The notes below the pieces were generated by a model. That model ran no database searches. It was not told the DNA's origin and saw only the letters and a list, made by a program, of their open reading frames with translations. Of a stretch of DNA of 64,000 nt, positions 1-8,683 are shown piece after piece (the stretch's first letter is position 1; each line of letters opens with the position of its first letter). Both the position numbers and the translations under genes were made by a program. Source of the DNA: Polaribacter gangjinensis (lineage in GTDB: Bacteria; Bacteroidota; Bacteroidia; Flavobacteriales; Flavobacteriaceae); NCBI RefSeq assembly GCF_038024125.1, contig NZ_CP150662.1, forward strand, positions 79,501-143,500, given 5' to 3'.

Positions 1-2
1 AA

Positions 3-1376
3 AAAACAACAATTTTAAAACCTATTAATTTAATTATATTTTCCTTTTTCTTAGGATTTACTAGTTTCAATACTTTTTCTCAAAAAGTAAAAATTGATGG
101 AGTTGCCGTAGTTATTGGTAAAAACATTGTATTGAATTCTGATATTGATAAATTTAAATTAGAAATTGAAAAAAGATCTGAAGGAAAAATTAAAATTTCA
201 GACTGTGAAATGTTAGAAGAATTGATGCAACAAAAACTGTTGTCACATCATGCAGTGGTTGATAGTGTTACAGTTACTGATGCAGAAATTTCGGCAAATG
301 TTGATAGAAATATTGCCTACTTTACCCAAGAATTTGGTTCTGTTGACAAAGTAATTAAGGCTTATGGTTTTAATAGCATTGAAGATTTAAAAAGTGAAAT
401 TTTCAATGTTGAAAAAGAAAATATGCTTATACAAAGAGAGCAAGCAAAAATTACTGAAAAAATTGATGTAACTCCTGAAGAAGTTCGTTTGTATTTTAAC
501 GGATTGAAAGATAAAGGTGAATTGCCAGAAATTCCTGCTGAAGTTGAAATTGCACAAATTGTTTTTAAAGCGATACCATCACAAGAAGAAGACGATCGTA
601 TCATTAAAAAATTAAACGAATTGAAGGCTGAAATTGAAGAAGGAGCCAGTTTTAAAATGAAGGCAATCATCAATTCTGATGACCCAGGAGTAACTAGTAA
701 TGGAGGGCAATATGAAGTAACTAAAGAATCACCTTTTATCAAAGAGTTTAAAGAAACTGCTTTTAGTTTAGATGTTGGTCAAGTTTCAAAACCTTTCAAA
801 TCAGATTTTGGATATCATATCATGCAGTTACATGAAATCAGAGGAAATAAGCGAGTTGCATCACATATTTTAATGCGTCCAAATGTTCCTGATCAATTGA
901 TTAATGACACAAAAAGTAAAGCTGAAAAAGTAAAACAAGATATTTTAGATGGTAAAATAACTTTTGAAGAAGCTGTAAAACAATATTCTCAAGATGATGA
1001 AACTAAAAATGATGGAGGTTTGATTTCAAATCCATACAATGGTGAATCAAAATTTGATTTGACAAGAATGGATCCAGATTTGTATGGAAGAGTGGCCGAA
1101 TTGAAAAAAGGGGAAATGACGGACGTGTTTTACGATCAAGATCAAAGTGGTATAAAAATGTTCAAATTCATGTTGATGAGAGAAAGAACAGATACTCACG
1201 TTGCAGATTTGGTGCAAGATTATGTAAAAATTCAAGAATTGGCTTTAATGAAAAAGAAAGAAGAAGTGATTGCCAAATGGTCTAAAGGAAAAATAAAAGA
1301 CACGTACATTAAATTATCAGAAATCCACAATAAATGTACGTTTGAAAAAAATTGGAAAAAAGAAACTGCTAACTAA
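3..1376 (+). CDS. Peptidyl-prolyl isomerase, PpiC/SurA type (5' truncated)
   Basis: The reading frame is open to the window edge. Before the first in-frame TTG (132) it encodes a hydrophobic stretch ending in FNTFSQKVK, a signal peptide, so the true start lies outside the window. The visible part has a SurA-like N-terminal helical region and two parvulin rotamase domains, one around bases 540-850 (contains FGYHIMQLHEI) and one around 860-1190 (contains ASHILMRPNV and a GG-L-S pattern). SurA-type proteins are periplasmic chaperones for outer-membrane proteins, and that role is inferred here. The stop codon overlaps the start of the MoxR gene (TAATG), so the two are co-transcribed. Confidence is high for the family and lower for the exact client role. 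Confidence 0.85.
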   Translation, partial: KTTILKPINLIIFSFFLGFTSFNTFSQKVKIDGVAVVIGKNIVLNSDIDKFKLEIEKRSEGKIKISDCEMLEELMQQKLLSHHAVVDSVTVTDAEISANVDRNIAYFTQEFGSVDKVIKAYGFNSIEDLKSEIFNVEKENMLIQREQAKITEKIDVTPEEVRLYFNGLKDKGELPEIPAEVEIAQIVFKAIPSQEEDDRIIKKLNELKAEIEEGASFKMKAIINSDDPGVTSNGGQYEVTKESPFIKEFKETAFSLDVGQVSKPFKSDFGYHIMQLHEIRGNKRVASHILMRPNVPDQLINDTKSKAEKVKQDILDGKITFEEAVKQYSQDDETKNDGGLISNPYNGESKFDLTRMDPDLYGRVAELKKGEMTDVFYDQDQSGIKMFKFMLMRERTDTHVADLVQDYVKIQELALMKKKEEVIAKWSKGKIKDTYIKLSEIHNKCTFEKNWKKETAN

Positions 1377-2329
1377 TGTCTGATGTAGAGGCTGTAAATG
1401 ATTTGGTAAAAAAATATCAATCATTACAAACGGAAATAGGAAAAATAATTATAGGACAAAAAGAAGCTGTAAACTTTACACTTTTGTCAATTTTTTGTGG
1501 AGGTCATTCTTTATTGATTGGTGTTCCTGGATTGGCTAAAACTTTATTAGTAAATACAGTTTCTGATGCTTTAGGATTGCATTTTAAACGCATTCAATTT
1601 ACACCAGATTTAATGCCTTCAGACATTTTAGGAAGTGAAATTTTAGATCAAAACAGGCAATTTACATTCATAAAAGGGCCTATTTTTTCTAATATTATTT
1701 TGGCGGATGAAATCAACAGAACACCACCAAAAACGCAAGCAGCTTTGTTAGAGGCAATGCAAGAACGATCAGTAACTATTTCTGGAAATCATTACAAATT
1801 AGACTTGCCGTTTTTTGTTTTGGCAACTCAAAATCCAATTGAACAAGAAGGAACGTATCCTTTGCCAGAAGCACAATTGGATCGTTTTATGTTTTCTATT
1901 AACTTAGAATATCCTTCTTTTCAAGAAGAAGTAGCAGTGGTTTTTAATACCACAAGCAATCAAAATCAACAATTGAATGCTATTTTTTCAGGTCCAGAAA
2001 TTATTGAAATTCAGCAATTGATTCGAAAAATTCCTGTATCTAATAATGTGGTTGAATATGCAGTAAGATTGGTTGGAAAAACAAGACCTAAATCTGCAGA
2101 GGCAACAGAAATGGTAAAAAATTATTTGGACTGGGGTGCAGGCCCAAGAGCTTCACAGAATTTAGTTTTGGCAGCAAAAGCGCATGCGGCTGTTCATGGC
2201 AAATACTCACCAGATATTGAAGATGTGAAAGCTGTTGCTATTCCGATTTTATCACACAGAATTGTTAAGAATTACAAAGCAGAGGCTGAAGGAATTACAG
2301 TTTCAGATATTATAAATTCACTTTTATAA
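1376..2329 (+). CDS. MoxR family AAA+ ATPase
   Basis: This 317-residue protein is a MoxR-type AAA+ ATPase. The Walker A motif GVPGLAKT is at about residues 49-56, Walker B ILADEINR at about 108-115, and the sensor-1 region LATQNPIEQEGTYPLPEAQ follows, as is typical of the family. MoxR ATPases act as chaperones that help assemble or activate protein complexes, often with von Willebrand factor A proteins. No such partner is visible here. The gene starts one base inside the stop codon of the upstream isomerase gene and converges on rsmD with a 6-bp overlap of coding ends. The substrate cannot be told from sequence. Confidence 0.92.
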   Translation: MSDVEAVNDLVKKYQSLQTEIGKIIIGQKEAVNFTLLSIFCGGHSLLIGVPGLAKTLLVNTVSDALGLHFKRIQFTPDLMPSDILGSEILDQNRQFTFIKGPIFSNIILADEINRTPPKTQAALLEAMQERSVTISGNHYKLDLPFFVLATQNPIEQEGTYPLPEAQLDRFMFSINLEYPSFQEEVAVVFNTTSNQNQQLNAIFSGPEIIEIQQLIRKIPVSNNVVEYAVRLVGKTRPKSAEATEMVKNYLDWGAGPRASQNLVLAAKAHAAVHGKYSPDIEDVKAVAIPILSHRIVKNYKAEAEGITVSDIINSLL

Positions 2330-2878
2330 CTCCTCTTCGTTTTTATATTCAAAAAAACTAAACACATTTCCTCCATATCTTTTCTCATAACTATGGTTTT
2401 TGTGTTGAGATAAATCTGTATTTTTTGAATGTTCAATAATTAATAATCCTTCTTCAGTAATCAATTCTTTTTCAAAAACAATATCAACAATTTGTAAAAA
2501 CTTCTCCGTTTCAAAATGATATGGTGGGTCTGCAAAGATAATATCAGCTTGCAAAGAAGTTTTTTCTAAGAACGAATACACGTCGCTTTTAAAACTGTTT
2601 ATATCGAAATTAAGTTCTTTAGAAATACTATTGATGTATTTTATACAATTGTAATTTTCATCAACGGCAACTACGTTTTTACTTCCTCTTGAAGCAAATT
2701 CATAACTGATATTTCCAGTGCCGGCAAATAAATCAATTACCGTAATTGCATCAAAATAAAAATGGTTGTTTAATACATTGAACAGGCCTTCTTTAGCCAT
2801 GTCTGTTGTTGGACGAACTGGTAAATTTTTGGGCGCTTGTAAACGTCTTCCTTTGTGTTTTCCTGAGATAATTCTCAT
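2324..2878 (-). CDS. rsmD: 16S rRNA (guanine(966)-N(2))-methyltransferase RsmD
   Basis: RsmD methylates N2 of G966 in 16S rRNA during 30S subunit assembly. The 184-residue length is normal. The N-terminus MRIISGKHKGRRL and the RPTTD block near residues 22-26 are RsmD hallmarks. The SAM-binding motif VIDLFAGTG is at about 47-55 and the catalytic DPPY motif at 117-120. The start codon overlaps the stop of the upstream DUF3822 gene by 4 bp, so the two are translated from one message. The 3' end overlaps that of the convergent MoxR gene by 6 bp. Confidence 0.95.
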   Translation of the reverse strand: MRIISGKHKGRRLQAPKNLPVRPTTDMAKEGLFNVLNNHFYFDAITVIDLFAGTGNISYEFASRGSKNVVAVDENYNCIKYINSISKELNFDINSFKSDVYSFLEKTSLQADIIFADPPYHFETEKFLQIVDIVFEKELITEEGLLIIEHSKNTDLSQHKNHSYEKRYGGNVFSFFEYKNEEEL

Positions 2879-3693
2879 CCTAATAAAATGAAATTTGAAT
2901 GTTTTTTTGCATCTAACTCTTTAAAAATAGCTTGAGAACTTTCAAGAAAATATACATTTTTAATGTAGGTAAATGCAATATTATAGAGGTCTGATTCTAT
3001 TGTAATTTCTCCTGTAAAGTACAATTTGAATTCTTCGTTATTTAATTGTAACTGTTCAGCAACAAAGAGTATGTAGTAAATAAAATCTTCCTTAGTATTA
3101 TAAGCAAAAGAGTTGCTTAAAATTAGTTTTTTATGCTCAAGTACTGTAATATCAAATGTATTTTTAAATACATTCACAAACATTACTTTTTCTTCGGATT
3201 TGTTTTTTTGGATGAGTTTTTCTAATAAAATTGTTGTGTGATGTTTGTACTCAAATTCACCGAAGTTTTGAAACAAATAATTGTTGATGTTTACATAAGG
3301 GATGTAAACGTTTTTCGCTTCAATTTCAGCAATAGAATCAAAAGTAATGAAATCTGTTTGTAAGGTTTTGATATTGTATTCAAGATATGAACTTAGCGAA
3401 TTTTCATCAAAATAATCATCTGGAACAAGTGTGTTCAGGCTATTTTGATGAATGATAAAAACTTCACTAAATTCATTATGTAAAATTGGGTCTTCGTTGA
3501 AAATTGTTTTTATGTTTTCTAACAAATTTTCCAATGAATTGACAGTCTCATCAAAAGTGTAATCGGCAAAGTAGCTAATTTCTTTTGAAAATAAATCTGA
3601 AACACAAAAAGAAAATCCATCCAAACTAAATTGGATGGATAGAATCTTATTGTTAGTGTTTTTTAAAGATATGTTACTCCTGCTTTTTTTCAC
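2875..3693 (-). CDS. DUF3822 family protein
   Basis: This 272-residue protein has no signal peptide and resembles the DUF3822 family, which is confined to Bacteroidota and commonly sits next to rsmD. The fold is probably actin-like or pilus-assembly-ATPase-like, judging by the pattern of beta-rich segments, but I cannot show this. No catalytic motif is evident. It overlaps rsmD downstream by 4 bp and the membrane-protein gene upstream by 20 bp, a tight three-gene minus-strand operon. The function is unknown. Confidence 0.75.
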   Translation of the reverse strand: MKKSRSNISLKNTNNKILSIQFSLDGFSFCVSDLFSKEISYFADYTFDETVNSLENLLENIKTIFNEDPILHNEFSEVFIIHQNSLNTLVPDDYFDENSLSSYLEYNIKTLQTDFITFDSIAEIEAKNVYIPYVNINNYLFQNFGEFEYKHHTTILLEKLIQKNKSEEKVMFVNVFKNTFDITVLEHKKLILSNSFAYNTKEDFIYYILFVAEQLQLNNEEFKLYFTGEITIESDLYNIAFTYIKNVYFLESSQAIFKELDAKKHSNFILLG

Positions 3694-4408
3694 CTGGTTT
3701 ATCGTAAGATGGTGGCCAGTTTCCTCCGGTTGTTACTTCATCTAATGAACCTACAGAAACGTATTCACCTTTAATTTGATCAGTTTCTATAGCTTCTAAT
3801 TCTTGTTTTACCAATGATTCATTCATACCTGCTAAAATTCCTTTTTTAGAAGTTCTAGCCATGAAAGTAGGAACGATCAAACCTTGAACTTTTTCAACTT
3901 TTGCAACTTCTAATTCAAATTCTACACCTTCAACTCCAGGAACTTTGAACATGTTTTTGTAATCACGACCTTCAAAATATTTTAACACAGGCTCATAACC
4001 AATCGTATCTGTTACTCTTCTTTCAACATCTACAATAATTCCACCACCTCTGTTTTCTTTTTCTACAATTGTTCTAGTTTCAGTTATGGCAAGTTTGGCT
4101 TGTTCAATGAAAGCAATTAACAATTCTTTGTTGTTGGTATATCTTCCATATTTTTCGTAGAATTTTATTTCAGCATCTCTGATGATTTTTAAATTCTCAA
4201 CAACTGGTGCATATTTTTTAACTTTATCTTTGTTAAATTGGATAGGCTCCATAATACCTCCATAGATTTTAAATCCTAAGAAAACTGCTACAGCTAACAG
4301 TATAATTGAAGGAATCCAACGTAAGTTTAATGGAAGATATTTAACAATTGCAAAAGCAAGAAGAACAGCTACTAAGACAGCTCCTATAATCATTAGTAAT
4401 AAACTCAT
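3674..4408 (-). CDS. Conserved membrane protein of unknown function
   Basis: This 244-residue protein has two N-terminal transmembrane helices (about residues 3-23 and 32-50). A soluble, mostly helical then beta-rich domain of about 190 residues follows, containing YEKYGRYTNNKELL, a pattern like that of type IV pilin-like or similar periplasmic domains with early aromatic residues. I do not recognise a named family. It is first in the operon with the DUF3822 protein and rsmD, and its start codon is preceded by an AT-rich gap shared with the divergent helicase gene. Function is not assigned. Confidence 0.7.
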   Translation of the reverse strand: MSLLLMIIGAVLVAVLLAFAIVKYLPLNLRWIPSIILLAVAVFLGFKIYGGIMEPIQFNKDKVKKYAPVVENLKIIRDAEIKFYEKYGRYTNNKELLIAFIEQAKLAITETRTIVEKENRGGGIIVDVERRVTDTIGYEPVLKYFEGRDYKNMFKVPGVEGVEFELEVAKVEKVQGLIVPTFMARTSKKGILAGMNESLVKQELEAIETDQIKGEYVSVGSLDEVTTGGNWPPSYDKPGEKKQE

Positions 4409-4510
4409 TTTATTTTGTTTTTAATAGTAATAAGGCAAATCTACAATTTTTTTTCAATCATAAAAACTTTTATTTGTAAAGAAAGGTATCTTTGTTGAAT
4501 TATATTTTTT

Positions 4511-5935
4511 ATGATTCAAAAACCCGTTGATTTTTACAAACAATTATGTGTAAACTTTCCTTTTTTGGCAACAGAAAAGCAAGATTTACTGCTTAAATTG
4601 TTGAGTATTTTTATTTTTGAAACCAACAAAGAAAGTCTTTTTTTGTTGAAAGGTTATGCAGGTACAGGGAAAACAACAACTATAAGTACTTTTGTAAATG
4701 CATTAAAATTTGCAGGAAAAAAAGCGGTTTTATTAGCGCCAACAGGAAGAGCTGCAAAAGTGATTTCAGTATATTCAAAAAGACCAGCATTTACGATTCA
4801 TAAAAAAATTTATTTTCCCAAAAAGCAATCAAATGCATCAATTTCATTTGTGCTGCAACCCAATAAGCACACAAACACTATTTTTATTGTAGATGAAGCT
4901 TCTATGATTCCTGATGAAAAACAACATCAAAATTCGTTTGAAACTACATCTTTGTTAGATGATTTGATTTCGTATGTTTATTCAGGTCAAAATTGCAAGT
5001 TGCTTTTTATTGGAGATACAGCCCAACTTCCACCAGTAAAATTAAATGTTAGTCCTGCTTTAGATTTAGACATTTTAACCAGACATTATTTTAAGGATGT
5101 TAAAGAAATTGAGTTGGATGAAGTGATGCGTCAACATGAAAATTCGGGAATTTTGTTCAACGCAACTCAATTGCGAAAATTGATTCAAAATGATGGAAAT
5201 CCATTTCAATTTGAAGTAAAATTTCCTGATATCAAAAGATTGGAAGATGGTTATGACATTGAAGATGCCATTTTGGATGCATACAATTCAAATGGAGTAG
5301 AAGATACTGCATTTATTGTGCGTTCAAATAAGCGTGCGAATGAATACAATCAGCAAATTCGGATGCAAATTCGAGGTCAAGAAAATACCATTTCTGCTGG
5401 AGATTACATCATGGTTGTGAAGAATAATTATTTTTGGTTGGATGAAACTTCGCCTGCAGGTTTTATTGCGAATGGAGATATTTGCGAAGTGTTGCGGATT
5501 TTTACCATCAAAGAGATTTATGGATTTTCATTTGCGGAAGTTACCCTCAGAATGATTGATTATCCAGAAATGAATCCTTTTGAAACAGTTTTACTTTTAG
5601 ATACTTTGACTAGCGAAAGTCCTTCCTTGACTTATGAAGAAACCAATAAATTATACCAAGCTGTAAAAGAAGATTATGCTGATGAAACTTCTAGTTACAA
5701 ACAATTATTGGCAATCAAAAAAAATCCCTATTTCAATGCGTTGCAAGTCAAGTTTTCATATGCCATAACTTGTCATAAATCGCAAGGTGGACAGTGGAAA
5801 ACTGTTTTTGTTGAGCAACCTTATTTGCCTGATGGTGTTTCAAAAGAATACTACAGATGGTTGTATACAGCCATTACAAGAGCTCAAGAAAAGTTATATT
5901 TGATAGGATTTAAAGATGAATTTTTTGCTAGCTAA
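4511..5935 (+). CDS. RecD/Pif1-like superfamily 1B DNA helicase
   Basis: This 474-residue ATPase has Walker A GYAGTGKTT at about 48-56, motif LLAPTGRAAK at about 74-83, the Walker B motif IVDEASM at about 126-132, and a C-terminal UvrD_C_2-type segment with YAITCHKSQGGQW and YTAITRAQEKL. This is the layout of superfamily 1B helicases such as RecD2 and Pif1, which move 5' to 3' on single-stranded DNA. The exact repair or replication role is not known for this short flavobacterial form. Its start lies 102 bp from the divergent membrane-protein gene. The coding end overlaps the convergent LpxR-like gene by 4 bp. Confidence 0.88.
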   Translation: MIQKPVDFYKQLCVNFPFLATEKQDLLLKLLSIFIFETNKESLFLLKGYAGTGKTTTISTFVNALKFAGKKAVLLAPTGRAAKVISVYSKRPAFTIHKKIYFPKKQSNASISFVLQPNKHTNTIFIVDEASMIPDEKQHQNSFETTSLLDDLISYVYSGQNCKLLFIGDTAQLPPVKLNVSPALDLDILTRHYFKDVKEIELDEVMRQHENSGILFNATQLRKLIQNDGNPFQFEVKFPDIKRLEDGYDIEDAILDAYNSNGVEDTAFIVRSNKRANEYNQQIRMQIRGQENTISAGDYIMVVKNNYFWLDETSPAGFIANGDICEVLRIFTIKEIYGFSFAEVTLRMIDYPEMNPFETVLLLDTLTSESPSLTYEETNKLYQAVKEDYADETSSYKQLLAIKKNPYFNALQVKFSYAITCHKSQGGQWKTVFVEQPYLPDGVSKEYYRWLYTAITRAQEKLYLIGFKDEFFAS

Positions 5936-6882
5936 TGCAATAAATAATGAACCGCAATTGTTCCAAATTTATTTCCATAGGTATATTTTAATCCTTCAGA
6001 TTGACTTGTATTGTAATTAAAAACGTATCCAAAATGGAATCTATTTGCGGTGAATTTCAGTCCAATTTCAAGATTAAATACAACAGGAATCAATTCTTTA
6101 GTTACTGCACTTCCAGGATTTAAAAAACTTCCTTGAATGGTTGCATCATAAATTGCATATCTAACAGTTGGTTTTATAAAAAGAAAAGATTCAATTTCTC
6201 TAACATCATTCGTATTTTCATCATTCAAATTGGTTTTAAAAGCAATAGAATTCGCTAATTTTTGCAAAGGTTTAAAACCAATTCTGCCATAAAATCCAGT
6301 AGAAATATCTGTAAAAACAGTTCCTATATTTGCAGTATTTATCCATGAAATATCATACATACCTGAAGAATCTTTACCAATATATGAGATGTATTCTGTG
6401 CCAAAATTAATTCCGATTGCATTTTTAATTTGATATTCCCAGCCAGTTCCTAATTTAAAACCATATAACTTGTGAATAAAATCTTGAATTTCTTTACCAA
6501 ATGCATTTTCTCCAATCATACCAATATCAAAAGAAGTTGTCAGGATTTTGTTAGTTTTATAAACATTTGAAATAGCAAAACTTCCGTATAAATAGCCTGC
6601 AAAAGGTCTGTCATGTTCATTAATTGAAGTCACATTTGGCTTATTTGGCGTGTACATTTTATGACCAATTTGCCATTGGAAAATTCTTTTTTCTAGAGAT
6701 TCTTTGTTGTTTTCTGCTAAATACCTGTAGTTTAAAAACATGCCATTTGTATAATATCGATCTCTGACAAAAGAAACATACAAATCGTTGTCATTGATAA
6801 AACTGATTTCTTTTGAAAATTTTTGTTGAGAAAATATCCAAAATGCATTCAAAACCAATAATAGAAACAGAAAATTTTTCAT
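5932..6882 (-). CDS. LpxR-family outer-membrane protein (lipid A deacylase-like, DUF2219)
   Basis: I start this gene at ATG 6882 rather than 6939, because residues from there form a clean signal peptide (MKNFLFLLLVLNAFWIFSQ). The mature protein has the DUF2219/LpxR hallmarks: an early ND pair (FINDND), RYYTNG, then HDRPFAGYLYGS. It then continues as amphipathic beta strands, an outer-membrane barrel of about 300 residues. LpxR removes the 3' acyloxyacyl group from lipid A in Salmonella. Whether this homologue has that activity is inferred from family only. No related lipid A gene is nearby. Confidence 0.8.
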   Translation of the reverse strand: MKNFLFLLLVLNAFWIFSQQKFSKEISFINDNDLYVSFVRDRYYTNGMFLNYRYLAENNKESLEKRIFQWQIGHKMYTPNKPNVTSINEHDRPFAGYLYGSFAISNVYKTNKILTTSFDIGMIGENAFGKEIQDFIHKLYGFKLGTGWEYQIKNAIGINFGTEYISYIGKDSSGMYDISWINTANIGTVFTDISTGFYGRIGFKPLQKLANSIAFKTNLNDENTNDVREIESFLFIKPTVRYAIYDATIQGSFLNPGSAVTKELIPVVFNLEIGLKFTANRFHFGYVFNYNTSQSEGLKYTYGNKFGTIAVHYLLH

Positions 6883-6966
6883 AGACCACAAATATAAATG
6901 AACAGATGTAAAATCATTCTTTTTTAACACAATTGTCAAAAAAAGGTTTTATTTTAGTGCTATTAA

Positions 6967-7836
6967 ATGAACTCGATGATTAGTAAAGAAACGCTGTCTG
7001 CAGAAGATTTTCAAATTATAAAAAGTAATCAAGAATTACTTGCCAAAATAAAAGAGAAAAACATTTCTTATACCAAAGTACAAGAAGCTTTAACCTATAA
7101 CAACGAATTACGGCTTTTACAAATTGAATTGGTAAAATTACAACGCCATATTTCCAACCATAATATGAGAGTTGCTGTTATTTTTGAAGGAAGAGATGCC
7201 GCTGGAAAAGGAGGAAATATCAGAAGATTTATGGAGCATCTCAATCCAAGGTCTAGTAGGTTAGTAGCATTGAATAAACCCACTGATATTGAAAAAGGTC
7301 AATGGTATTTTCAAAGATATATCAAAGAATTACCCAATCCTGGCGAAATTGTTTTTTTTGACAGAAGTTGGTACAACAGAGCAGTTGTAGAACCAGTTAT
7401 GGGTTTTTGTTCAGAAAATCAGTACAGGAATTTTTTGGTGCAAGTACCTGAATTTGAGCATATGATGTATGAAGATGGTGTTGTAATTATTAAATTTTGG
7501 TTGTCAATAACAAAAGAAGAACAGTTAAAACGCTTTGAAGCTAGAAAAGAAAATCCATTAAAACGTTGGAAATTTAGTCCAGTTGATAAACAAGGTCAAA
7601 TTTTATGGGATAAATACACAGAATTCAAAGCAGAAATGTTTTCTAAAACTCATACAACTTATAGTCCTTGGATGATTATCAAAACTAATAATAAAAAAGT
7701 TGCCAGATTAGAAGCCATGAGACATGTTTTGTCGCAATTTAATTACGAAGGAAAATCGCAGGCAGGTACTGTACTTACTCCAGATCCAAATGTGGTGATG
7801 CGTTATTTTCGTTCTAATATTCATCAAATAGATTAG
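6967..7836 (+). CDS. Polyphosphate kinase 2 (first of tandem pair)
   Basis: This 289-residue single-domain PPK2 is a P-loop enzyme that transfers phosphate between polyphosphate and nucleotides. Walker A GRDAAGKGG is at about 75-83. The FDRSWYNRAVVEPVMGF block (Walker B and lid start) is at about 131-147. Both are diagnostic. A paralogue follows after a 4-bp gap, so the two are co-transcribed. PPK2 subclasses differ in using NMP or NDP as acceptor, and I cannot assign the subclass by eye. The start is 84 bp from the divergent LpxR-like gene start. Confidence 0.93.
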   Translation: MNSMISKETLSAEDFQIIKSNQELLAKIKEKNISYTKVQEALTYNNELRLLQIELVKLQRHISNHNMRVAVIFEGRDAAGKGGNIRRFMEHLNPRSSRLVALNKPTDIEKGQWYFQRYIKELPNPGEIVFFDRSWYNRAVVEPVMGFCSENQYRNFLVQVPEFEHMMYEDGVVIIKFWLSITKEEQLKRFEARKENPLKRWKFSPVDKQGQILWDKYTEFKAEMFSKTHTTYSPWMIIKTNNKKVARLEAMRHVLSQFNYEGKSQAGTVLTPDPNVVMRYFRSNIHQID

Positions 7837-7840
7837 TGTT

Positions 7841-8626
7841 ATGAATATACATCTAAAAGAAGAGGATTTAAAAAGGTTGAATTCCAAAAAAGGGTTTTTA
7901 GCATTGCTTTTAAAAGAACCTTATAATGTTGAAAAGGCACTAAGATATATTGATTATCAAAAGAAAATCGAAAAATTACAGGCAGAATTGATTCGCCTTC
8001 AAACTTGGGCAATTAATAATGACGAACGAATTATCATTGTATTTCAAGGAAGAGATGCAGCAGGAAAAGGCGGAGCTATTAGACGCGTAACTGAGCGTAT
8101 CAATCCACGTCACATGCGAATTGTTGCCTTGCCAAAACCATCAAAAGACGAGGAATCTCAATGGTATTTTCAGCGTTATGTAGAGCAATTTCCAAAAGCT
8201 GGTGAAATGGTTTTTTTTGACAGAAGTTGGTATAATAGAGCAGTTGTAGAGCCTGTAAACGGATTTTGTACTCAAGAAGAATATGAAATTTTTATGAATC
8301 AGGTGAATGATTTTGAACGAATGATTTTAGAATCAGGCATTCATTTGGTTAAAATTTACATGTCAATTTCAAAAACGGAACAAGCAAAACGTTTTGCGGA
8401 CATCAAAAATGATCCATTAAAACAATGGAAAATGACCAAATTAGATGAAAAAGCACAAGAATTATGGGATCAATACACAGCATATAAAAATGCCATGTTT
8501 GCAAGGACGAACACTAAAATCTCACCATGGAAAATAATACGTGCCAATAGAAAAACAGAGGCAAGAATAAACGTAATCAATCATATTTTAAAGATGATTC
8601 CTTATGATAAAAGTATTGAGATTTAA
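7841..8626 (+). CDS. Polyphosphate kinase 2 (second of tandem pair)
   Basis: This 261-residue PPK2 is clearly paralogous to its upstream neighbour but diverged. Walker A GRDAAGKGG is at about 70-78 and FDRSWYNRAVVEPVNGF at about 126-142. Its N-terminal helix is shorter and the C-terminus differs. The first copy has GGNIRR after the P-loop where this one has GGAIRR. Keeping two diverged copies in one operon suggests different acceptors (for example AMP versus ADP, or adenine versus guanine nucleotides) or a hetero-oligomer. That is inference. Both lack signal peptides and act in the cytoplasm. Confidence 0.93.
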   Translation: MNIHLKEEDLKRLNSKKGFLALLLKEPYNVEKALRYIDYQKKIEKLQAELIRLQTWAINNDERIIIVFQGRDAAGKGGAIRRVTERINPRHMRIVALPKPSKDEESQWYFQRYVEQFPKAGEMVFFDRSWYNRAVVEPVNGFCTQEEYEIFMNQVNDFERMILESGIHLVKIYMSISKTEQAKRFADIKNDPLKQWKMTKLDEKAQELWDQYTAYKNAMFARTNTKISPWKIIRANRKTEARINVINHILKMIPYDKSIEI

Positions 8627-8683
8627 GTAAAAGAATTATCGAAAAAATTGATTAAATTTGAGTGATTTCTCCATTTTCCCTAA

